From: Blastocladiella emersonii ATCC 22665
Taxonomy: Eukaryota > Blastocladiomycota > Blastocladiomycetes > Blastocladiales > Blastocladiaceae
Assembly: GCA_025594325.1 (NCBI GenBank)
Contig: JANHCV010000002.1
Coordinates: 1,984,001-2,048,000 of the forward strand
Reading direction: 5' to 3'
Length of the DNA stretch: 64,000 nucleotides
The number at the start of each line of letters is the position of its first letter. Position 1 is the first letter of the stretch. Shown in pieces: positions 45,028 through 55,194 of the stretch. A program made the translations under genes and the position numbers. Under the pieces are notes generated by a model that saw nothing but the letters and a program-made list of their open reading frames with translations, was not told where the DNA came from and did not search any database.

Positions 45028-48000
45028 ATGGACTCGATGCAACGAATGAAATCTGAGACCGATCAGCTGCCGGAACCTTCGCCGCGGCACGAAACGCCCC
45101 CGGCCCTCTCGCTCGTCGATTTCGCCCAAGTAGCTCTCGTTTGGCGCCCTCTGTGCTTGCGGTACGTCAATCCCAAGGACTGCGCTGCGCTCCGCGCCGT
45201 CTCTCGCGCTACGCACGATGCCATCGACGCTCTTCCCGTTGGTAAACTTATTACGTCGGGCTCGGACCGCGCGCACGCGCTGAGTGGCGCTGCGGCGACG
45301 GGCAACGTCGTGCTCCTCCGCAAGCTGCTTGCCATCGTGCCGTCTCCTAATGTTCGGTCCGGTGGATGCGAATCGCATCTTCCGGCTCTGATCCACGCCG
45401 TGCGTAACGACCAGGTGGAGGCGGCGCGGATCCTGGTCGAGGCGGGTGCCAAGCCTGCGCGGTCCATTCGTGTGTCTTGGGGGACCAGCCCGCGCTCGAC
45501 CATTGCCATTCACGTCGCCGCTATGCGCGGGAACGTCGCCATGCTGCGCGTGCTTGTCGAAACGAGCGGCGTCAAGTGTACCGCGTCCTTAGCCAATCAC
45601 TCAATCCTTGAACCTTCCTCCAAGCTGCACCGCACGCTTGTCCACTCGGCCATCGAATCGGGGTCCGTGGAGCTGCTTCGCGTTCTCGTTGAGGAGATGG
45701 GCGCCAAATTGCTTCCTGTCCATCCAGCCGAGCACAACGACGCCTCAGCTGTTCTCATTGCGCTCGCAGTCAAACACGACACGCCGGGTGTCCTGGATTG
45801 GCTCTTGGCCGACTGCGCGCTGCCGACAGCGGCGATCCAGCTCCCTTTGTACCATCGCTACGCTTGGTTCGGCGGTAACGACATCTTTACGCTGGCCGTG
45901 CGCCGCGGCAACCTTGAGGTTGTCGGCCGCTTGCTTGAAACGGACTTGCCGCTCTCGCACGAGACTGATCCCGATGCAACCAAGCACATCACCACGGTAC
46001 TCGACATTGCTGTCGACGCGAACCGTCCCGATCTCGTGGGGGTGCTCGTGCCGGCCTTCCGCGCCCGCGGCCTTGCTGCGGGCCACACGTGCGCGCGCGT
46101 CACCAAGGCTGGACTCAATCGTCGGTCGTACTTGGACTGCGCCATCGCCAATGGCTCGTCCGACCTCATCCGTGCACTTGCCATCGATTTCAACGCGCCA
46201 CTGACTTTCCCCGACCTCACGTTTGCACCGGAGCCTGGGTGCCCAGTCGCCAACGACTTTTCGCTCGCTGACGAGTCTCGCGATGGTGCCTATTTTGCGC
46301 TGCGCAGCGCGCTTACGCGAGGCGCTGCGTTTGTCGAGCCGATCCTTGACGCGCTGCGTGCACGACACGGCGCCGACCTCTCGATCCTGTGGAAGGCGAC
46401 GTCCGAGCTTACCAGCTTCCAGCGCGACCAGTTCCGCGGCCGCACGCCGCTGCACTTCTTGTTCGGACTCGATTGAACTGCAGACGATTGGGAGCCGCTG
46501 CTTAGCGAGATGCTGTCGAGCGGTGCTCCAACCGACGTGCGCGACTTGGACGGTTTGTATCCGCTTGACGTAGCTATAAAATCAGTTGGGATCGACCACC
46601 CGGCTATTTTGGACTTGCTCAAGCGTAGCATGTGCGCGCCGTTTGGGACCATGGCGGCCCTCATCATTGTGGCCGCGATGAAAGGCGACATTGCTCGCCT
46701 CAAGGCCTTGCTTCCTTACGAATATACTGCGTCCAACATCGATCGGTCCGACCGTCAGTACGGCACGGCCATTGATTCCCACCTTCATGTACGCGATTTT
46801 GGAGATCCTGTGGCTGCATCATACTCACAATTACGGATGTGTAGGCTATTCCTACCTGGATCCACGCTCTCATTCCCAGTCAGCTCTCAATACTCGATGC
46901 CTCCGCTGATCCCGGTTCCAGCGAGCCCAGGTTGCCTGGCTTGAACCTTGACAGCCGCGGCGAGGTGGATCTGACGGACCCCTACTTCACGCTACTCGCC
47001 AACCCGCTGTTTATCGCAGTCGCGCGACGCGACCACGACACCGTGCGCTTTCTCCTTTGCCGCAAGGCGCTTCCCAATATTGGTCTTGATCACACGGCCA
47101 CGTATGCAAAGAATTTGGCGCACCGCTGGTCGTTCATTCAGCGCTCACCGCTTGCGCAAGCTATTCTCAACGGCGATGCGGTTATGGTCGCACTGCTGCT
47201 CGATGAGGGCCGCGCGAGCCCGTTCTTCGGCGAGCACGACATGGGGTGGTGTTGCGACCCCGCTATCCCGCACCAGTCCTCGTCCTCAACCCTGCGCGGT
47301 CGAGTTCGCCAGGCTTCCGAGTCGCGCGAGTGCCGGATCACGCCCTTGCAGCTTGCCGTGTATCTCCGCTGGGCGATTCTGGAGCGCGGCAAGGCCAGTG
47401 TGCTCGACTCGCCCTTGACTGCTTCCACGGTCAAGAGCTCTGACGCTTCGCCGGCTTCGCCATCCCTGGCATCACCGCCCGCGTTCAGTTTCGACTTTTC
47501 TTCCTCCGCCACGGCGTCGATGGGCGATCCCTTCCCAAGTTCCTGCTCGGCTAGATCAAGATCACCACGTTCTTGCTCTTCGTTCGCGACGGACTTGACC
47601 GCCGTCCCACCCTCGTATCTCCAGGCGCGCTTCTGGCGTGAGCTCGACCGCTACCCGAGCCTAACTCTCGACTCGCTGGACGTAATCATCGCGAAACTTC
47701 ACGCGCACAACGCGCCGTTGGTGTGGTCTGCGCTCCCGGGCCAAAACGTGTGCTATCACTCCGCCAACCTCATGTGGGCGCCGCACGAACCGGAAAAGCC
47801 TCTCCCGATCTGCGACCGCAAATTGCTCACGGCTTCCTGCAGCCTCGCACTGACGGTCGAAACTTCAATATCACCTGTTGCAGTTATTCAGCTCAAGGCC
47901 GCGCTGCGCTCTGCAACGCCTTCTACCACCGATCCTTCCCCCGTGTTTACGCCGGCCAGAGTAGCTCGGTTGATGACGTCAGCGACGAGTGGGAGTCCGA

Positions 48001-48083
48001 AGTTTCCGTTCACCGTTCCGACCCGCTGGCCTCGTCCAGCTACGTTCGCCAGGGCACCCAACATGTGGGGATCGATGGCGTAG
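45028..48083 (+). pseudogene. A8: F-box-like/ankyrin array gene with one nonsense codon
   Basis: Exon 1 is 45028-46788, the intron 46789-46844 (56 bp, GTACGC...TGTAG), and exon 2 46845-48083. The copy is complete, from MDSMQRMKSE and the F-box-like VALVWRPLCLRYVNPKDC through all repeat blocks to the exon 2 features (LSILDASAD, VDLTDPYFTLLANPLF, FGEHD, ITPLQLAVYLRWAIL, RELDRYPSLT, LVWSALPGQN). The tail is Ser/Pro-rich. The only defect seen is TGA at 46474-46476 (codon 483), inside the PLHFLF repeat. Spliced length without that stop would be close to 1,000 residues. Confidence 0.8.
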
Positions 48084-48408
48084 AAGCGGACCGAGGGATT
48101 ATATCGTTTACTTATGCATGGCAGTGATTTTCAACTCGTGCTGAGCGGGTTGACAGGCCTGCGAGAGGGAGACGCGTGCGCGACGCGCAACACGTGCTTC
48201 AAAGTAAGGGCCCGTTTGGTTCCGGGGTGAATCAGGTGGATCAATCGATTTTACACGGTCCGGTGTTCACCCAGCTGAAACGTGGCATTTTCACCCCGTC
48301 GTGTTCATCGCGGCGTTTGGTTCAACCCACGGGTGAGCTGAATGGAACCCTCGTCGCTGAATCGCCCGTCTGCTCGCCCCCGAAACCTTCAGGCTGTGCT
48401 CCCCGGCC

Positions 48409-48416
48409 TATATAAA
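48409..48416 (+). promoter_or_regulatory. TATA box of the Harbinger Myb-like gene
   Basis: TATATAAA 62 bp before ATG 48478, just inside the left terminal repeat region. Confidence 0.6.
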
Positions 48417-48477
48417 CGCCGTTTTCCTCCAAAGTAACTCGCTCTCTCTCCCCCGTCCTCCCTCAAAGCCGAAAAGA

Positions 48478-49607
48478 ATGGCTCCCCCGTCAAGCAAAAA
48501 GCGCGCTGGCCGTACGGCCATGTCCATCGAGGAGATCGTCAGGAACGTGCCCGAAATCCCGCCGCCGCCCGCCGATAGCGACGAGGATGCAGATGACGAC
48601 GCTGCTGGGAGCGACGGCAACGCTGCTGTCACGCCGACCAACCCGCTGCCGCCCGTGACCATCGCCAAGCCAAGCAAGCGCAAGGCCAGTGGCAGCAAGG
48701 CCAGCAGCGGCAAGGCCAGCGGCGGCAAGGCCACCTTCTGCTCCGCGTCGACCAACTTCCTCCTCGACCACTTCTGCAACCTCGCTGACGACGGCGTGCT
48801 CGGCGACAGCAACACGCTCAAGGCCCAGCACCGTGTGTCGATTGCCCAGGCCCTGTCGGACGAGTTCAACATGCAGTTTACGGCGGAGCAGGTCAAGAAC
48901 CGCGTGACATACGTACGCTTTGTCTTGCGGACACGCGTCAACCGTAGCGCTAACAACGTCAGCGTTCGGCTCCAGCTTCGCACTTGTTTTCGCGCCGTAA
49001 AACGGCTTCTGTCGTACTCGGGCAACGGCTGCACCTGGAATGAGGGTGAGTGCACGGTCGACGTGCCAGAGGAGTTCTGGAACGATCTCTCGGTACGTTT
49101 GTTCAATATCGTTACGCGTCAACTCGCGGCGAGCTAACAGCGCCTGGCCTGCTTCAATTGTAGGCAGAGCTCAAGGAGGAGCTGACTGCGGGCTGCAAGC
49201 CCTTCCCGTACTACAAGAAGGCCAACATGCTGTGGGGCAGCTCGACCGCCACCGGCGAGTACTCGCACCTCGAGCAGGACGGCAAGGAGTCTGGTGCCGT
49301 GGAAGGTGTTGATGGTCAAGACGACGCGGCCCCCGCCAGCAAGCGCAGCCGCACTTCGGACAGCAGCTCGCGTCGCCTCTCGGACTCGGAATTCCTCATG
49401 GGCATCAAGGAGGTGTTCCAGAGCGTCGCGACCGCCGACTCCAAGCCCGTTCTGACCGCCGCACTTGAATGGGTCCAGGACGCGTACAATGACAATGAAG
49501 AGTACCAGATCGACGTCGCCACCCGCCTGACCGAGGATCAAACGCTTCGCGTCATGGCCGTGTCCGAATCGAAGCGCAAGCGCGTCCTCGAGTTTTTCAT
49601 TCAGTAG
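48478..49607 (+). CDS. Harbinger Myb/SANT-like accessory protein
   Basis: Exons are 48478-48912, 48976-49092 and 49164-49607, encoding 331 residues. Introns are 63 bp (GTACGC...CAG) and 71 bp (GTACGT...TAG). The first is a multiple of three but interrupts the conserved helix between NRVTY and LRTCFRAVKRLLS, so splicing is preferred. After a Lys/Ser/Ala-rich leader come FLLDHFCNLADDGVL, QVKNR, the CTWNEG region, and KPFPYYKKANMLWG, as in Myb/SANT-like proteins paired with Harbinger transposases. In characterised elements this partner carries the transposase to the nucleus and to the element ends. Confidence 0.85.
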
Positions 49608-49920
49608 CTCTCTCGCACATGTCCCCCTCCCCTCGCGTTGCTTCCTGGCCTTGTTCTCGCCCATTTGTGTCCAATACATCTGGCTTTGTGTCCATCGTAT
49701 CTTCAATCGTTACCCTTCGCTCGAAAATGACGCGACTCGTTGAGAAACGCGTGGTTCTCAAAGTGTCTCGCACGTCACGTGATTGATCGACGCGTCCCCA
49801 CCGATGCGTTCTGACCTCAGCGACGCGTCAAATCATCTAGAATCGCTTATATAACATTATAGTACTTGACAAATCAGTATATTACAGCATGCATGCGGGT
49901 ACAACAATTATTTCGCGCCT
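49608..49920. other. Convergent spacer inside the Harbinger element
   Basis: Between the stop codons of the two transposon genes. It is AT-rich in its right half. No further gene is seen. Confidence 0.6.
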
Positions 49921-51238
49921 TCAAAGACGGGTCCCACGAGCGGCCATGACGCGCCTGTACTCGGTCCAAAGAACATTTGCGATGCGGTTCCGAAGCGAGA
50001 TACCGCGCTGACGAGCTCCGTCCAGCGAGGCCTCGAGGACAGCGGCCTCGTCGTCCTCCTCGTTCTCGTCGTTCAGGGGCTCGCGCCCACGCACACGCGC
50101 CTCACGCGCCGCGTCCCGCGCACGCCGGAGCTCCGTCTCGGCGTCGCGAAAGAAGGCGTCGCCGCCTTGGTTCCACTTGTTGATCATGTTGTGCAGCGTG
50201 CAGAGCGCGTACACAAGCTTGACTTGAGTCTTGATTGGGTAGGCCGCGCCAATCGAGAGGACGCGGAACCGCTTCTTGAGCACGCCAAAGATATGCTCAA
50301 TGGAATTGCGGAGCGACGCGTGACGCAGATTGAAAAGCTCTTCGCTGTTCTCAACTCTACGTACGTTGGTGAAGCAGATGAGATGGCGCCAACGTGATGG
50401 TCATGGCAGTGAGAACGTACCCATCCTTGCCGCGGGCAAACTCGCGAAGATGATAGCGGGTACCGCTGAAGGGCACGATGATGGACGTGCGGTTTGCGTA
50501 GCCGCCGTCGGCGAGGTAGAAGCGGCCGGCGGGGATCTTGAACCCACGGGCGAAGGCGTCCAAGAGCACGCGCGAGTCGTGCGCCTTGCCCTCCCACCCT
50601 GCGAGAACGTAGGTGAAGTTCAAGTCAAAGTCGCAGGCAGCGAGGACATTTGAGGAGATGGTCCCCTTGCGGTTTCGGAACGAGTCGTGAAGCTTGGCGG
50701 GCACAACAAACGGGATGTGCGTTCCGTCAAGCGCGCCGACCGCGTTCTGGAACGGAGCGTATTTCGGGTCGTGGGCGATGCGCTCATGCACGGGCGTAGA
50801 ATCGGACGGCTGGACAATGAACTCGGGCATCAGGCGGTACAGAGCGTCGAGCACCTGCTTCAGAACCCTGGACGCGGTCTCGCCAGAGATTTGGAACCGC
50901 TCCCTGAGGTTGCGGTTGGTGCTGCCCTCGCCGGCCATGACAAGAAAAACCATGAAGCGCGCCTCGACGGACAGCTCGCGGCCGTCGGTGAGAAGGCCAC
51001 GGTCGCGGAACAGGCGGCAGATGGCCTTGAAGGTCTCGCGGGGCATACGGGCGATTTCCGAAAAACGCGTTTTGCTGTTGCACGTCAGCAGCTCTTGAAC
51101 CCACGACTCGCCAGAAAGCGTGGACGTGCGGATAGGCTCCCACGAGCGGCGCTCGTTGCGCGCAGCGAGACGTCGCAGGAGAGCGAGGGCGGCCGTGAGC
51201 ATGAGGCCGCGCAGCTTGCGGTTGTATCCCTTGCCCAT
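49921..51238 (-). CDS. Harbinger transposase (DDE_Tnp_4 type)
   Basis: Exon 1 is 51238-50421, the intron 50420-50357 (64 bp, GTACGT...CGTAG), and exon 2 50356-49921, giving 417 residues. A helix-turn-helix-like N-terminal part (EIARMPRETFKAICRLF, RFQISGETASRVLKQVL) precedes the nuclease core. The catalytic acidic residues appear in GALDGTHIPF, in GWEGKAHDSRVL, and, after splicing, in NSIEHIFGVLKKRF. ADGGYAN is the usual marker before the third. The fold matches PIF/Harbinger transposases, which cut and paste with a 3-bp target duplication. The intron restores the frame just before ELFNLRHASLRNSIE. Confidence 0.93.
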
Positions 51239-51458
51239 GTTGTTTGAGGGCTCGAGAACACGATGCGTGAGGTTAGGTGTTGATTCGTTGCAATAAGTGC
51301 GGCTGCAAAGAGGTGGGAAAGATTTTATTGCGGGGGGGGGGAGGGGCGTTCATCCAGCGGGGCGTTTGGTTCGCACGGCCGCTGAGATGAACGGGGGTGA
51401 GGTGAAACGTGGCAACTTTTTCAGCTGATCCACCTGATCTGAACCAAACGGACCCTAA

Positions 51459-51472
51459 GATGAACGACGCGT
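51459..51472 (+). promoter_or_regulatory. Class B upstream element of A9
   Basis: GATGAACGACGCGT begins directly after the Harbinger target duplication, 253 bp before the A9 ATG. The transposon therefore landed at the edge of the element. Confidence 0.5.
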
Positions 51473-51724
51473 CTTGATCGCGACCCCGGGCTGGTACTGC
51501 ACTTCGTCGGCAACAATGTAACCCTTGCCATTGAAATGTACTTCGCGCAAATGCATCGGCTCGCACCTGGTCGGCAAGGCGTCGGGTCAGGCCGGACCGC
51601 GTGAACAACGCGTTGGAACAAGGCAGCTCCAGGATAGCTCCAGTTCCTGGGCCACTTCAAACACAGCGGCACCGGCCGCGCTCAAGCTCTCTCTCCCACC
51701 ACCATTTTGGCCGAACCTGGCACC

Positions 51725-53163
51725 ATGAATCTTCCGTCCGCTTCGAGCGACGCCATGCACCCCGAGACGGAACCATCCATGCTAGCGTTGTCGCAGGAGC
51801 AGCTTGCCGCTCATCCGGCCGTTGCGCTTCTCGATTTCGCCCACATCCGTCCCGTGTGGCTCCGGCTATGTCTCCGCTACCTCGCACCGAAGGACCGCGC
51901 CGCCCTGGGCGCCATCTCGCGCGATGCGCTTGCCGCCATTGACGCCATTCCGGCCAAGCTGATATACGTTTCCGTCAACGAACGTCTACGTGCGCTGAGC
52001 CGTTTCGCAGCATCGGGCAACATCCCCATGCTCCGCACCCTGCTCGCCATGCTGCCATCGCCCAATGCCCGTCCGAACGCCATGTTCGAGCAGGTTCCAG
52101 CTCTGATCTACGCTGTGCGCAACGACCAGGTCGAGGCGGCGCGCATCTTGGTTGCAGCCGGTGCAAAACCTGAGCGCGGAACGCGGAACGGCGACCCGCG
52201 CTCAACGAACGCGTTGTTCATTGCCGTGGTGCGCGACAACGCGGCCATGCGCTGTGCGTGCTTTGCAGCGAGATGGGCGCGGAGCTCGACGGAAATCATG
52301 ATCTACTTACTTTCGCGGTGCTTATCGGCGAGGCTGACCTTGTCCGCGGTCTGCTCGCGACCGACCCGCAGGTCGTGCGGAACGGGACCCCGGCGCTTGA
52401 TCACGCCATGCACGCAGGTCGGCTCGATCTTGTGCGGCTACTTGTGCCCGCCTTCCGTGCACGCGGCCTTGACGCTGGTCACAAGGGCGCTTACCGCTCA
52501 CGCGATATCGAGGTCGAGCTCAAACGGGGGTCCTACTTGCTCCGCGCCATCCGACGCGGCTCGCCCGACCTCGTACGCGCGCTCGCTGTCGAGTTTGACG
52601 CACCTCTCACTCTTCCCGAAATTTCTCACACGCCCGTACCCGGGTGCCCTATCTCGAACAACACAACGATCGCCGATGCGTCGCACGATGGCGCGTACTA
52701 TGCGCTGTGCTGTGCCGCGTCGCGTGGAAGCGCATTCGTCGAGCCGATCCTTGATGCGCTGCGGGCAAGGCACGGCGCGGACGTGCAGATCCCGCGCGAG
52801 GCGACGCCCGAGCTCTCAGACGTGGTGCGCGGCCGGCTTCGCGGTCAGGCAGAGCTTGCCCTCCTGCTCGAACGCAGCGAGAGTACGCCAGCAGCGCCAG
52901 AGCCGGACTCGCATCTCTCGGAAAGTGCGACGGCGGAGTCTGAACCGGACCGGCTTCTCTTAGCAAGTTCGACGGCGGAACAAGAGCCGGACCGGCTTCT
53001 CTCAGCAAGTGCGACGGCGGAACCAGAGCCGGACCCTCTGCTCTCAGCAATTACGACAACGGTAGAAGCAGGGCCGCCTGTTTCCACCGCGAGCCGGCTT
53101 CGGTTTTGTTCATGGCGTTCGCTCTTCCCTTTCTGCGGCCCGTGGAAACGGGACGGGGAGTAG
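51725..53163 (+). pseudogene. A9: rearranged, shortened F-box-like/ankyrin gene without exon 2
   Basis: ATG 51725 (MNLPSASSDAM) leads into the F-box-like VALLDFAHIRPVWLRLCLRYLAPKD and two ankyrin-like repeats. Near 52,250 about 60 codons are deleted and the frame shifts. The sense continues in another frame (SEMGAELDGNHDLLTFAVLIGEADLVRGLL) to TAG 53163. After RGQAELALLLERSES the family sequence ends. It is replaced by about three imperfect 17-residue repeats (SEPDRLLLAS-like) and a terminal WRSLFPFCGPWKRDGE. No GTACGT donor or VDLTNP exon follows. It is either a broken copy or, if the shift is bypassed, a short variant. Confidence 0.7.
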
Positions 53164-53988
53164 AGTATCGCCGAGTAACGAAGAGGTGGACTTCATGAAG
53201 CCCAAGTCGGTGAGAAATGGCCACCTCAAGAGCCCGTCATGAATACATAACTCGGCCGATGCTGCAGCGTTGGAGTGAGGTCGCGCGTGCGATTGGAACA
53301 CAGCGGACGCGAGTGAGCAGGGCAAGCTTCTGAATCCTGCAGAAACACGGTCCGATAGCCAGTTGCGAAGGCCGATGGAAGTTGTGGAGTAGCGGCTTGA
53401 CGTTCGTCGAGTCGACGACGCGCGTCCGATGACGTCGAGTTGTGGCTGAGGCTGAGGTTGTGGTGGCGCAGCATCGGGTCGCCGCAGCCACTCGGTCCCC
53501 CGTGACTCGTGGCTGCGCACCTGGGCTCAGCCCACGCACGAGCCGACGCCGCGGGCTGGGTCCCCGCAACAGCCACAGTTGCAACTTGCACTTCGCTGTG
53601 CTCGGCTATACTTTCGGAAGCACCATGGCCGCTTCCCCCGCGCGCGAGCCTCGCGTTCATCTTTCCCAGAGCGGCGCACGCTCCGCGCCAGTATTTCGGC
53701 GGGGGCGCGATCAGTACACAAGCACTGAAGTCTGCGCCGCGTCGCTCACATTTCTCGGCCTTGTTGAGCGAGTGCGCGAGCCGTCGGCCGAGTCGGCGGC
53801 CATGGCGAGGGACCGAGTATAAAGGTCCCGCGCGTCCCTCGCTCCTCCTCTTCTCAGTTCAACATCCCCCTCCACCCCCGATCAACGCTGGCCGTTCGAT
53901 CACCAACCCTCCATCAACCACTCATCTCCCTACCCTCACAACTTCGCTGGTCGTCGTTCATACCCTCAACCTCACCCAAAACGCCAAC
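53164..53988. other. Upstream region of the third Egh16-like gene
   Basis: No gene is supported. The TATAAA box and a CT/CA-rich leader occupy the last 170 bp. Confidence 0.6.
53818..53823 (+). promoter_or_regulatory. TATA box, third Egh16-like gene
   Basis: TATAAA 166 bp before ATG 53989, nearly the same spacing as in the two inverted-repeat copies. Confidence 0.6.
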
Positions 53989-55194
53989 ATGCAGTACTCG
54001 GTCATTGCCCTCCTCGCCATCGCGGCCGCGGCCGCCACGTCCGTCGACGCGCACGGCGCCATCATCGGCGCCAAGGGCATCAACAACATCGAAGGTCGTG
54101 CCATCGGCATCAAGATGACGACGCCGCGCGACGGCACCGGCCGCAACCCGTTCCAGCAGGACGCGTCCATCATCCGCGACGGCGAGATCGCCGAGGGCGG
54201 GTCCCCCTGCGGCCGCACGCTCGGCGGCGGCAACAACGACATCAAGACGGGCATGTCGGCGATGAAGGCCGAGCTCGGCGGGCTGCCCATGGTCGCGCCC
54301 GGCCAGCCCCTGACGCTGACGGTGCACCAGATCAACGCCGACGGCGCGGGGCCCTACACGTGCGACATCTCGACGACCGCCTCGGGCACCGACTTCCAGC
54401 CGCTGCAGGTCATGCAGAACCTGCCGGGCACGCGCGGCCGCAACCGCGCCACCAACACGACGCCGCAGCCGCTCATGGTCATGATCCCGCAGAACGCGCA
54501 GTGCACGGGCGGCGCCGACGGCAACGCGTGCATCGTCCGCTGCCGCAACCCCGCCAACGCGGGCCCGTTCGGCGGTTGCATCCCGGTCATGATGGCCTCG
54601 GTCGCGGCCGACAACGGGGCTGGGGCGGATGCGGGAACTGGCGCGGGTGCGGGTGGCGCTGGAAACGGCCTCGACGCGGCGACGGGCGGCAACGATGCGG
54701 CGACAGGCGGAAACGACGCGACTGGCGGCGATATCAACACGGGCGCGGGCGCCAATGTTGGTGCGGGCGGCAACGCGTCGAACGGGAACGTCGGGGCTGG
54801 GGCGGGTGCGGGCGGCAACGTTCGTGGAAACGTGGGCGCTGGCGCGGGTAACAACAACGCGAACGCGCGCGGCAACGTCGGGAACGCTCGCGGAAACGCT
54901 CGCAACAACAACAACAACAACGCGGGCGCGGGCGCGGGCGCGGCGAACGGGAGCGTGCGCGGGAACGTTGGCGCTGGCGCCGGTGCGAACAACGGTAACC
55001 TGCGCGGGAACGGGAACGCGAACGCGGGCGGTCGCACGAACGGCAACGTCGCGACGGGTAACAACGGCAACACCGCGAACCTGCGCGGCAACGTCGGTGC
55101 GGGTGCGGGTGCGGGTGCGAACGCTGGCGCTGGCGCCGGTGCGAACCTCAACAACGCGAACGGTATCCGCAGCACGCGCAACCAGCGCAACTGA
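53989..55194 (+). CDS. Egh16-like secreted protein with long Gly/Asn/Ala tail (401 aa)
   Basis: The signal peptide is about 21 residues (MQYSVIALLAIAAAAATSVDA), with a mature start HGAIIGAKG. The globular part parallels the other two copies position by position (GPYTCDIS, CTGGADGNACIVRCRN, AGPFGGCIPVMM) with many substitutions. It is therefore an older paralogue that has escaped the homogenisation seen in the arms. About 200 residues of Gly, Ala and Asn repeats (NVGAGAGAN-like, RGN) replace the 40-residue tail and end RNQRN. Such tails are likely disordered and suited to the cell-wall space. It is single-exon. The frame is open upstream to 53,509, but the signal peptide and TATA spacing fix the start. 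Confidence 0.85.
   Translation: MQYSVIALLAIAAAAATSVDAHGAIIGAKGINNIEGRAIGIKMTTPRDGTGRNPFQQDASIIRDGEIAEGGSPCGRTLGGGNNDIKTGMSAMKAELGGLPMVAPGQPLTLTVHQINADGAGPYTCDISTTASGTDFQPLQVMQNLPGTRGRNRATNTTPQPLMVMIPQNAQCTGGADGNACIVRCRNPANAGPFGGCIPVMMASVAADNGAGADAGTGAGAGGAGNGLDAATGGNDAATGGNDATGGDINTGAGANVGAGGNASNGNVGAGAGAGGNVRGNVGAGAGNNNANARGNVGNARGNARNNNNNNAGAGAGAANGSVRGNVGAGAGANNGNLRGNGNANAGGRTNGNVATGNNGNTANLRGNVGAGAGAGANAGAGAGANLNNANGIRSTRNQRN

Larger units (their letters stand above)
48208..51455. mobile_element. Complete PIF/Harbinger transposon
   Basis: It is bounded by TAA on each side (48205-48207 and 51456-51458), the TWA-type 3-bp target duplication of this superfamily. Terminal inverted repeats start GGGCCCGTTTGGTTC (left) and GGGTCCGTTTGGTTC (right, complement), each followed by ATCAGGTGGATCA. 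It encodes two convergent spliced genes, a Myb/SANT-like protein and a DDE transposase, the classical two-gene Harbinger layout. Both frames are intact, so it may be autonomous. It lies between A8 and A9, its right end touching a class B element. Confidence 0.93.

Noticed and set aside
1705..46476. Stop-codon reassignment to explain in-frame stops in array genes
   Set aside because: All three stop codons occur, the conserved core genes and transposons use TAA, TAG and TGA as normal ends, and affected copies often have frameshifts too. Pseudogene decay is simpler.
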